Source: DASQUP01 sp035641235 (GTDB taxonomy: Bacteria; Actinomycetota; CADDZG01; WHSQ01). Taken from it: a stretch of 29,061 bases of DNA. Below the pieces are notes generated by a model. It saw only the letters and a list, made by a program, of their open reading frames with translations. It did not search any database and was not told the origin of the DNA. Of the stretch, positions 23,199 through 29,061 are shown one piece after another; the first letter of the stretch is position 1, and every line of letters starts with the position of its first letter. The translations under genes were made by a program, and so were the position numbers. The stretch spans positions 1 to 29,061 of the forward strand of contig DASQUP010000106.1 of NCBI GenBank assembly GCA_035641235.1, read 5' to 3'.

Positions 23199-24163
23199 GA
23201 ACTCGCATCCGTGAATGCACTCAGGTGATCGAGCAGGCGCTTGCGAACCTCGGGTGGCGCGACGATCTCGACCTCCCCACCGAAGCCGATGACCCACGAC
23301 ACGAGCGCGTCGACGTTCGCAACCGGCACCTCCACATCCACCGCACCGTCCGGGCCGTCTTGCGCAGGAGCATCGGGGAAGTTCTGTTCCGCCCACCACC
23401 GCAGCGACTCCGAGAACCGGATCGTCGCCGCGCCCGTCTCTTCTCCCCCAAGTTGCCAGGCCTCTCCCGCGAGGTGAGTGCCGGCATCGAACTGACTCGG
23501 GACGTCGTAGGTGCCCTCTGTTGTTTCGACCGCCGACCGGATGCGCGACACCTTGAACGACCGCACCGCGTCGCGGTCCTGGTCTCTCCCTACCAGATAC
23601 CAGTGCCCCCTTCGGTGCACGAGGCTGTAGGGCTCCACCCGGCGTCTCTCGGGAAAGTCGGATCCCGCCCTCTGGTAGTCGAACGTGATCGGAGAGCGTT
23701 CCAGCACTGCTGCGTACAGGGGTCCGAGCAGTGGCTGCTCTGCGGCGATGTCGGCTCCCCATGCGATTCGTCCTCCGCCCGACGGCCCCGAGGAAGGAGA
23801 CAGGCCGCTCTCCGCGGCAATTTTCATCATGCCGGCGCGGACGGCATCGGCCGATCCCAGGATGGCGTCTGCCGCGATGCGTAGAGCGGTGAGCTCTGCA
23901 GGCTCCAGGTCGAGCTCCGGCAGGTAGTAGCGAGACTTCGGTATGTGGTAGGCGTCGGTGCCGGTCGCCGGGTGGGGAGCCACCTCAAGGGGGATCCCCA
24001 TGGCTCGGAGGGCTTCCTTGTCCCGTTCGAAGCTCCGTCGGAACGACTCATGGCTGGCCTGGCCGTAGCCCGCGATCTCCTGCCGGATGTCCTCGGCGGT
24101 CATCGGTCGGCGCGCCTCGAGGAGCGCCGCGATGAGGTTGATCAAACGCTCGATTCGCCTCAT
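23195..24163 (-). CDS. pafB: WYL-domain transcriptional regulator PafB
   Basis: 322 residues. It begins MRRIERLINLIAALLEARRP, the winged-helix start typical of PafB, followed by TAEDIRQEIAGYGQ, and the WYL core is HWYLVGRDQDRDAVRSFKVSRI. It pairs with PafC to control DNA-repair genes. The longer frame to 24229 adds 22 residues unlike the family. Neither start has a Shine-Dalgarno; TACCCT lies exactly six bases before the ATG at 24163, so a leaderless transcript is likely. The 111-base gap from DUF3866 suggests that pafBC has its own promoter. Confidence 0.9.
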   Translation of the reverse strand: MRRIERLINLIAALLEARRPMTAEDIRQEIAGYGQASHESFRRSFERDKEALRAMGIPLEVAPHPATGTDAYHIPKSRYYLPELDLEPAELTALRIAADAILGSADAVRAGMMKIAAESGLSPSSGPSGGGRIAWGADIAAEQPLLGPLYAAVLERSPITFDYQRAGSDFPERRRVEPYSLVHRRGHWYLVGRDQDRDAVRSFKVSRIRSAVETTEGTYDVPSQFDAGTHLAGEAWQLGGEETGAATIRFSESLRWWAEQNFPDAPAQDGPDGAVDVEVPVANVDALVSWVIGFGGEVEIVAPPEVRKRLLDHLSAFTDASS

Positions 24164-24169
24164 CAAGCG

Positions 24170-24175
24170 AGGGTA
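24170..24175 (-). promoter_or_regulatory. Candidate -10 element of pafB (leaderless)
   Basis: TACCCT fits the actinobacterial TANNNT -10 pattern and lies six bases before the pafB ATG, the spacing expected when transcription begins at or next to the start codon. No ribosome site is visible. pafA shows the same arrangement. Confidence 0.35.
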
Positions 24176-24274
24176 GCGAAATCCCGAGTCGAGCGATCTC
24201 TTCGCCGGTGTCCGAGTAGCCAGGGCCATGGGATCGGATGTACCGCAGTTTGGGACCCGGAGCTGTGTCTCAGA

Positions 24275-25345
24275 TCACAGTCGCTCGGCGGCGACGCGAC
24301 CGGCGGCGGAGGCCGCTAGGAAGAGCTCCGGGATCTCGTCGATCGATCGCCCCATCGACTTGACCGAGACTCCCTTGGTGGACAGAAGCTCGAGGCCCGG
24401 CGCGCCGTCAGCCGTCGTGATCTCGTGGCGCTCGCCGAGGCCGGCCCCTTCGAGCTCCCGACGAAGGCCGTCGTGGGCTGCGTCGGGCAGCTCGGGGAGC
24501 ACCAGCACGGAGGGCTCGCGCGCCGCGACCTTCAAGGCCGTGATCGTGTGGTGGCTCACGCCGGTGTGGCGAGAGCGTGGGTCTGCGAAGGAGATCCGCA
24601 AGCATGCCACCGACCGGCCTCCGAGGGCCGTGGCGGCATCCAGGAGCTGGCCTTGCTCCAGCGCGGTGAACCCGAGAACGGTCCCCGTCCCGACGACGCC
24701 CGGGCCCATCGCCGCGACGACGACGTCGGCGGACCTTGCGTGCACAAGTCCCGCCATGCCGCTGAAGATGTTGACGGCCTCGATGTCCCCTCCGAAGGAG
24801 TGCCCGGCGGTGCACGTCGAATCGATCAGGCCCGATCGTTTGAGGGCTGCAACGAGTTTGCTCCACACGATCGGCAGGGCCGCGCCGTCGGTCATTAGGT
24901 AGCCGACCCGCGCGTTGGGGTGAGCCGCCTTGATTCCCGCCGCCACCCCGGCGATCTGCGAGTGCAGGCCACACGCGACCACCGGTACGCCGGCGATGGA
25001 GTCGGTCTCGCGCAGACGCTCGTGGTCGGGACTCTCCGGCGCTTCAGCGACGAGCACCTCCGTCTGCCACGGTGTATAGCGGAGCTTGACGATGTGTCCT
25101 TCGCCGGGACCCGGTGGGCCGGCGCCGTCGAGGTTCCAGAGGATGAAACCCTCCCCACCGGTTCCGAGGTCGAGTTCGAGAGCGGTCATATTGACGATGA
25201 CGGCGTCGCCCGGAGCCAGCGGTCCCAGCATGCCGGGAAAGCCGGTGGCGACGATCTCGCCATCGTCGAGCGCAAGGCGTGCCCGGCAGATGACATCGGA
25301 AGCCTCGACGACCTCGACAACCTTGGCGCGGCGAAAGGTTGCCAT
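24275..25345 (-). CDS. DUF3866 family protein
   Basis: 356 residues, which I recognise from memory as DUF3866, a family of unknown function. Visible stretches include ATGFPGMLGPLAPGDAVIVN near 33-52, LDLGTGGEGFILWNL, VPVVACGLHSQIAGVAAGIK, RVGYLMTDGAALP and GHSFGGDIEAVNIFSG. No signal peptide or membrane helix is seen. The ATG immediately follows the pafA TAG with no gap (TAGATG), so it is translated by coupling from pafA, linking it to the Pup system by context. Glycine-rich turns and the GDIEAVN block could bind a nucleotide or metal, but no known catalytic motif is apparent. Confidence 0.8.
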   Translation of the reverse strand: MATFRRAKVVEVVEASDVICRARLALDDGEIVATGFPGMLGPLAPGDAVIVNMTALELDLGTGGEGFILWNLDGAGPPGPGEGHIVKLRYTPWQTEVLVAEAPESPDHERLRETDSIAGVPVVACGLHSQIAGVAAGIKAAHPNARVGYLMTDGAALPIVWSKLVAALKRSGLIDSTCTAGHSFGGDIEAVNIFSGMAGLVHARSADVVVAAMGPGVVGTGTVLGFTALEQGQLLDAATALGGRSVACLRISFADPRSRHTGVSHHTITALKVAAREPSVLVLPELPDAAHDGLRRELEGAGLGERHEITTADGAPGLELLSTKGVSVKSMGRSIDEIPELFLAASAAGRVAAERL

Positions 25346-26698
25346 CTAGAGCGAGGCGATCAGTTTTGCGACACGTTCGTCCTGCGATCGGAATGGGTCC
25401 TTGCACAGAACAGTGCGCTGAGCCTGATCGTTGAGTTTCAGGTGCACCCAGTCGACGGTGAAGTCGCGGCGCTTGCGTTTCGCCGCGCGAATGAACTCGC
25501 CGCGCAGCTTTGCGCGCGTCGTCTGCGGCGGCTCGGTCTTAGCTCTTTCTATGTCCGCCTCGTCACACACACGTTCGACCTCGCCCCTGCGTTCGAGGAT
25601 GTAGTACAGACCGCGGCTCCGATTCACGTCGTGGTATGCGAGATCCATCAGCGCGATCTTTGGATGTGCAAGCGATAGACCATGCTTAGAGCGGTAGGAC
25701 TCCACGAGTTTGCGCTTGGTGATCCAGTCCACCTGTCCGACCAGACCTTCCTGGTTGTCTTCGAGACACGCGATCGCGTGATCCCACCGCGTTGCAATCT
25801 CCTTAAGGGTCGGGTCGTCTCGGCGATCCACCCAGCGGAGCGCCTTCTCCAGGTACTCCTTTTGCATCTCGAGCGCCGACGCCTCGCGGCCGTTGGCGAG
25901 ACGCACGCGGCGCGTGCAGGTCATGTCGTGGGAAATCTCCCGGATCGCACGGATCGGATTCTCGAGCGTCATCTCCCGGAACTGCACACCCTCCTCGACC
26001 ATCCTGAGAAGAAGCGCTGTGGTCCCGACCTTGAGGTGCGACGTCCACTCGCTCATGTTGGAGTCGCCGACGATCACGTGAAGGCGGCGGAACTTCTCCG
26101 CGTCGGCATGAGGCTCGTCGCGGGTGTTGATGATCGGGCGGGACCGGGTGGTGGCCGAGGACACGCCCTCCCAGATGTGCTCGGCTCGTTGCGAGATGCA
26201 GAAGAGGGCGCCGCGCGCCGTCTGCAGGACCTTTCCAGCACCGGCGAATATCTGCCGGGTCACAAAGAAGGGGATCATGACCTCCGCGAGGCGTCCGAAT
26301 TCGCCGTAGCGCGAGACGAGGTAGTTCTCATGGCTCCCGTAAGAGTTGCCGGCCGAGTCGGTGTTGTTCTTGAAGAGATAGATGTCGCCGGAGATCCCTT
26401 CCTCTCGCAGCCGGCCTTCGGCCGCTTTCAGAAGGCCCTCGAGGATCCGCTCCCCCGCCTTGTCGTGCACTATCAGGTCGTAGACCGTGTCGCATTCGGG
26501 AGTGGCGTACTCGGGATGGGATCCGACGTCGAGGTAGAGGCGCGCCCCGTTCTCCAGAAAGACGTTTGAAGAGCGCCCCCACGAGACAACCCGGCGGAAC
26601 AGGTACCGGGCGACCTCGTCCGGCGACAGCCGTCGCTGACCCCGGAAGGTACAGGTCACTCCGTACTCGTTCTCCGTCCCGAAGATGCGCCGCTCCAC
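25346..26698 (-). CDS. pafA: Pup--protein ligase PafA
   Basis: 450 residues (Mycobacterium PafA is 452). It joins the C-terminal Glu of Pup to substrate lysines, marking proteins for the proteasome. The N-terminus RRIFGTENEYGVTCTF carries the metal-binding Glu (E9), and LYLDVGSHPEYATPE carries D57, the catalytic Asp that aligns with Mycobacterium D57. SAGNSYGSHENYL, SQRAEHIWEGVSS and the C-terminal DFTVDWVHLKLNDQAQRT confirm PafA rather than the depupylase Dop. The start is GTG 26698; the longer frame upstream is unrelated sequence. TATTCT lies six bases before the GTG, so the message may be leaderless. Confidence 0.96.
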   Translation of the reverse strand: MERRIFGTENEYGVTCTFRGQRRLSPDEVARYLFRRVVSWGRSSNVFLENGARLYLDVGSHPEYATPECDTVYDLIVHDKAGERILEGLLKAAEGRLREEGISGDIYLFKNNTDSAGNSYGSHENYLVSRYGEFGRLAEVMIPFFVTRQIFAGAGKVLQTARGALFCISQRAEHIWEGVSSATTRSRPIINTRDEPHADAEKFRRLHVIVGDSNMSEWTSHLKVGTTALLLRMVEEGVQFREMTLENPIRAIREISHDMTCTRRVRLANGREASALEMQKEYLEKALRWVDRRDDPTLKEIATRWDHAIACLEDNQEGLVGQVDWITKRKLVESYRSKHGLSLAHPKIALMDLAYHDVNRSRGLYYILERRGEVERVCDEADIERAKTEPPQTTRAKLRGEFIRAAKRKRRDFTVDWVHLKLNDQAQRTVLCKDPFRSQDERVAKLIASL

Positions 26699-26704
26699 CT
26701 CGCC

Positions 26705-26710
26705 AGAATA
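26705..26710 (-). promoter_or_regulatory. Candidate -10 element of pafA (leaderless)
   Basis: TATTCT matches TANNNT well and sits six bases from the pafA GTG, leaving no room for a normal ribosome site. No clear -35 hexamer is seen 17 bases further upstream. The 96-base divergent gap to the small proline-rich gene must hold promoters for both. Confidence 0.4.
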
Positions 26711-26794
26711 CGTGCCGGTGACGGCTTTGGAGGGTGCTTGGGCCGAGCCCGCCTGGGTACGCGAGCAGAAGGCGCAGTTGAAAGGAGGGCTGCC

Positions 26795-26962
26795 GTGACC
26801 GTTCCAGTGCGACCCCTGCCCGACGACGATCCGAACACGTTCCCCGAGCCGGGCCGCAGGCCCGCAGAGCCCAAGGAGCCCGGCCCGGCGCCGGGCCCGG
26901 CCGATCCTTCGAAAGTTCCGGACCCGGAGCCGCATCCGGACCCCGAGCCGGAGCGCAGCTAG
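26795..26962 (+). CDS. Small proline-rich protein
   Basis: 55 residues, of which about 19 are Pro, with many Asp/Glu and a Pro-Asp/Glu-Pro repeat towards the end (DPEPHPDPEPERS). Family not recognised; likely disordered. Support comes from a near-perfect ribosome site, AAAGGAGG, six bases before the GTG at 26795. It has no GGQ/GGE end, so it is not Pup. It is divergent from pafA and lies 98 bases before the crotonase gene. The DNA holds a perfect 16-bp palindrome at 26882-26897, which may only reflect the Gly/Pro codons. Confidence 0.6.
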   Translation: MTVPVRPLPDDDPNTFPEPGRRPAEPKEPGPAPGPADPSKVPDPEPHPDPEPERS

Positions 26963-27040
26963 CGACGCCCGCGGCATGAGTGGACCTGAATGTCCGTTAG
27001 CCCAGGTGTCACGTAGTAAACGCAAATTTCGGCTGCTGTA

Positions 27041-27060
27041 GGCGCTTATGGTGAAGCGCC
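27041..27060 (+). promoter_or_regulatory. Hairpin abutting the crotonase start codon
   Basis: GGCGCTT at 27041-27047 and AAGCGCC at 27054-27060 form a perfect 7-bp stem with a 6-base loop, ending directly before the ATG at 27061. There is no Shine-Dalgarno. TATGGT at 27047-27052 could instead be a -10 box for a leaderless transcript. Either way the stem covers the place where initiation control would act. Confidence 0.5.
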
Positions 27061-27828
27061 ATGGATTCAGTCAGGGTCGAAACGGATGGTCCAGTCCTCG
27101 TTGTGACAATCGACCGTCCCAAGAGGCGCAACGCGGTCGATTGGGTGACCGCAGAGGCCCTTCGCGAGGCGTTTGCGAGTCTCGACTCCGACGATGACCT
27201 ATGCGTCGCCGTGCTTACGGGGGCCGGAGGCACGTTCTGTGCGGGGTTCGATCTCAAGTCGCTCGCCGAGGGCGATCCCAACCGTCTGAGTCCGGGCGGA
27301 GACGGCCCAATGGGCACCACGCGCATGCAGCTGTCGAAGCCGGTCATCGCCGCAGTCGAAGGCTATGCGGTTGCCGGAGGTCTCGAACTCGCGTTGTGGT
27401 GCGACCTCCTCGTGGCCGCACGTGATGCGACGTTCGGCGTATTCAACCGCCGTTTCGGAGTCCCCCTCATCGATCTCGGGACGGTCCGGCTCCCCCGGAT
27501 CGTCGGGCACGCCCGGGCTATGGATCTCATCCTTACAGGGCGCGCCGTCGGCGCCGAGGAAGCCGAACGTATGGGGCTTGTGAACCGCGTCGTCGATCCG
27601 GGAATGGCGCTCGAGTCATCCGTGGATCTGGCGAGGGATCTGGCCGCGTTCCCCCAGCGGGCCATGCGCAACGACAGGCTTTCGGTGCTCGAGCAGTGGG
27701 ACCTGACGTGGGACGACGCGATGGCCAACGAGTTCCGCCGGGGGCTCGACACCATCGCTTCCGGTGAGGCGTCCGCCGGCGCGGAGCGGTTCGCCTCCGG
27801 GGAGGGACGTCACGGCGCGGGCGCGTAG
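27061..27828 (+). CDS. Enoyl-CoA hydratase/isomerase family protein (crotonase)
   Basis: 255 residues of the crotonase fold. The oxyanion-hole blocks are FCAGFDLKSLA and KPVIAAVEGYAVAGGLELAL, which includes the first catalytic Glu position (GGLE). The second acid, usually in an LPE.-GLIPG segment, is replaced by FGVPLIDLGTVRLPRIVG, as in a known subgroup whose activity is unclear. It may therefore be a hydratase, isomerase or another crotonase reaction. It is plus-strand, placed between prcA and pafA, both minus; its stop is only six bases from the prcA stop. The start is preceded by the hairpin described above. Confidence 0.87.
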   Translation: MDSVRVETDGPVLVVTIDRPKRRNAVDWVTAEALREAFASLDSDDDLCVAVLTGAGGTFCAGFDLKSLAEGDPNRLSPGGDGPMGTTRMQLSKPVIAAVEGYAVAGGLELALWCDLLVAARDATFGVFNRRFGVPLIDLGTVRLPRIVGHARAMDLILTGRAVGAEEAERMGLVNRVVDPGMALESSVDLARDLAAFPQRAMRNDRLSVLEQWDLTWDDAMANEFRRGLDTIASGEASAGAERFASGEGRHGAGA

Positions 27829-27834
27829 CACTTG

Positions 27835-28515
27835 TTACAGGTAGCCGGTCACCTCTGAATCCGACAGCCTCCGGAACTTGCGCCGTCCGCGGGTCCGATC
27901 CAACACCGCGACCTCCAGGTTGTCGGCCGTGATCTCTCGGCCTTCGACCTCTTTCAGCGCGTCGTGCCCGAGCTTGACCGCGGCAGCCAGTTCGGGAGTG
28001 TCGTCCGAGTAGTTGCTCTCCAGGTAGGTGCCGAGGGCGTCTGACTGACCTCCCATCGCGACCCATCCCTTGCGGTCGCTGACCGAGCCGTCGAACAGGA
28101 TGTGGAACAGCTCGTTGTGTTGCTGGTCGTCGTCGACGGCAGCCACGAGGATTTCGCACTCGTAGGGCTTCACCTCCGACGTAAAGATGTTCCCGAGAGT
28201 CTGTGAGTAAGCGTTGGCCAGGCTTTTTGCCGTTACATCCTCGCGCGAGTACGAGTAGCCCTTCACGTCCACGATCCGGATGCCCCCGATGCGCAGCTGC
28301 TCGAACTCGTTGAACTTGCCAACTCCCGCGAACGCAATGCGGTCGTAGATCTCTGAGATCTTGTGCAGCGTCGCGGAAGGGTTCTCGGCTATGAACACGA
28401 TTCCGTCTTTGTACTCGAGGGCAAGGACAGACTTACCGCGCGCTATACCCTTGCGCGCGTAGTCGCCCTTGTCCTTCATGAGCTGCTCGGGCGAGACGTA
28501 GTACGGGAGCGGCAT
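27835..28515 (-). CDS. prcA: Proteasome alpha subunit PrcA
   Basis: 226 residues. The N-terminus PYYVSPEQLMKDKGDYARKG is the gate-forming start of the actinobacterial alpha ring, followed by GIARGKSVLALEYKDGIVF and IYDRIAFAGVGKFNEFEQLR. It forms the outer rings of the 20S core that degrades pupylated proteins delivered by Mpa/ARC. The ATG shares one base with the prcB TGA (TGATG). It is about 20 residues shorter at the C-terminus than the mycobacterial protein and ends in TGYL, close to the GQYL tail that Mpa uses to dock on the alpha ring. Confidence 0.95.
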   Translation of the reverse strand: MPLPYYVSPEQLMKDKGDYARKGIARGKSVLALEYKDGIVFIAENPSATLHKISEIYDRIAFAGVGKFNEFEQLRIGGIRIVDVKGYSYSREDVTAKSLANAYSQTLGNIFTSEVKPYECEILVAAVDDDQQHNELFHILFDGSVSDRKGWVAMGGQSDALGTYLESNYSDDTPELAAAVKLGHDALKEVEGREITADNLEVAVLDRTRGRRKFRRLSDSEVTGYL

Positions 28516-29061
28516 CAGCCTTCACCTCCCGGCCGGCGAACGTCCACCGGATGGGACTCGTGCGGCCTTTCCGATCGCCCGGATATGAGGCTCTCGAAGA
28601 GTTCGCGCGTGTCGTCCTCGGATATCTCGACCATCCCCTCCGTGGAGATCGCGACGACCGTCGGAAAGATCCCGCGCATCAGATCCGGGCCGCCCGTGCC
28701 GACGTCTTCGTCGGCTGCGTCGAACAGCGCCTCGATTGCGATCTTGATGGCGTCGTCGCGCCGCAGACCGTCGCTGTACCTCTTCTTGAGGGAGGAGCGA
28801 GCGTCTTTACCCCCCGAGCCGGTTGCGTGGTAATCGTCCTCTTCGTAGCGTCCGCCGGTGACGTCGTATTTGAAGATGCGGCCGAGGTTCCTCGCCGTGT
28901 CGAAGCCTGCGAATATCGGCACCACAACAAGGCCCTGCATGGCGGCCGGAAGGTTCGCCCGGATCATCTGCGAGAGCTTGTTCGCTTTCCCCTCGAGACT
29001 CAGGCGCTCGCCCTCGACTTTCTCGTAGTGCTCCAGCTCCGTTTGGAACAAGCGCACCATC
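28515..29061 (-). CDS. prcB: Proteasome beta subunit PrcB, C-terminal part
   Basis: 181 residues remain before the window ends, so the propeptide and catalytic N-terminal Thr lie outside. Recognisable parts are ELEHYEKVEGERLSLEGKAN, LPAAMQGLVVVPIFAGFD, HATGSGGKDARSSLKKRYSD and EALFDAADEDVGTGGPDLMR. It supplies the proteolytic inner rings of the core particle. It is the first visible gene of the prcB-prcA pair, overlapping prcA by one base; pup is normally just upstream. The first methionine seen is internal, not the start. Confidence 0.95.
   Translation of the reverse strand, partial: MVRLFQTELEHYEKVEGERLSLEGKANKLSQMIRANLPAAMQGLVVVPIFAGFDTARNLGRIFKYDVTGGRYEEDDYHATGSGGKDARSSLKKRYSDGLRRDDAIKIAIEALFDAADEDVGTGGPDLMRGIFPTVVAISTEGMVEISEDDTRELFESLISGRSERPHESHPVDVRRPGGEG

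Noticed and set aside
25346..26698. Dop (depupylase) instead of PafA
   Set aside because: The N-terminal RRIFGTENEYGVTCTF, D57 context and C-terminal WVHLKLNDQAQRT follow PafA; Dop carries a characteristic extra loop not seen here.
26882..26897. 16-bp GC palindrome as a terminator
   Set aside because: It lies inside the proline-rich coding sequence, has no T-run after it and can be explained by Gly/Pro codons.
26795..26962. Small ORF near pafA as Pup
   Set aside because: It is about 55 residues and acidic like Pup but lacks the C-terminal GGQ/GGE and the coiled-coil segment; pup is expected upstream of prcB, outside the window.

Overview
The window is high-GC DNA from an actinomycetotal genome. 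The clearest marker is a Pup-proteasome locus: the proteasome beta and alpha subunits, the Pup ligase PafA and the WYL-domain pair PafB/PafC. It runs on into tatA/B, tatC, a membrane protein and a HelY-type helicase. From memory this is close to the Mycobacterium pafA-pafB-pafC-tatA-tatC-helY order. A DUF3866 gene between pafA and pafB, and an orphan kinase and a zinc-ribbon gene between pafC and tatA, are departures from it. I read this as a deep or uncultured actinomycetotal lineage; genus cannot be told from the window.

Left part (1-9837). A minus-strand catabolic cluster is headed by a lysine 2,3-aminomutase-like radical SAM enzyme. It continues with a P5C-dehydrogenase-like aldehyde dehydrogenase, a GabT-like aminotransferase, a two-subunit CoA-transferase of the CatI/CatJ (3-oxoadipate) type, a second class III aminotransferase resembling Bacillus YodT, and a YtcJ-like amidohydrolase. 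Several neighbouring genes overlap by 4 nt. A divergent Lrp/AsnC regulator sits beside the aminomutase gene. With a PcaF-like thiolase encoded at 13445-14641, the genes form a complete paper pathway: lysine, beta-lysine, 3-amino-6-oxohexanoate, 3-aminoadipate, 3-oxoadipate, 3-oxoadipyl-CoA, then succinyl-CoA plus acetyl-CoA. This is the most interesting content of the window. A HAD-family hydrolase is cut by the left edge.

Middle part (9838-14641). A single AbiEi/DUF559 nuclease-like gene is enclosed by a 49-bp imperfect inverted repeat and lies between the 3' ends of the Lrp and acyl-CoA dehydrogenase genes, so it looks like a mobile or formerly mobile unit. Then come an acyl-CoA dehydrogenase, a small tail-anchored protein, a diacylglycerol-kinase-like lipid kinase and the thiolase.

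Right part (14659-29061). HelY, a membrane protein, TatC, TatA/B, a zinc-ribbon protein, a plus-strand GAF/PAS histidine kinase, PafC, PafB, DUF3866 and PafA. Then follow a plus-strand proline-rich mini-protein and a plus-strand crotonase, and finally PrcA and the 3' part of PrcB, cut by the right edge. Pup and Dop would be expected just beyond it.

The palindrome GGCGCGCC recurs about 19 times by eye across the window, while CCGCGCGG, of equal composition, was seen once. I found no rRNA, tRNA or CRISPR, and no gene-free stretch over 300 bases. All family assignments come from reading motifs and from memory of homologues, not from searches.
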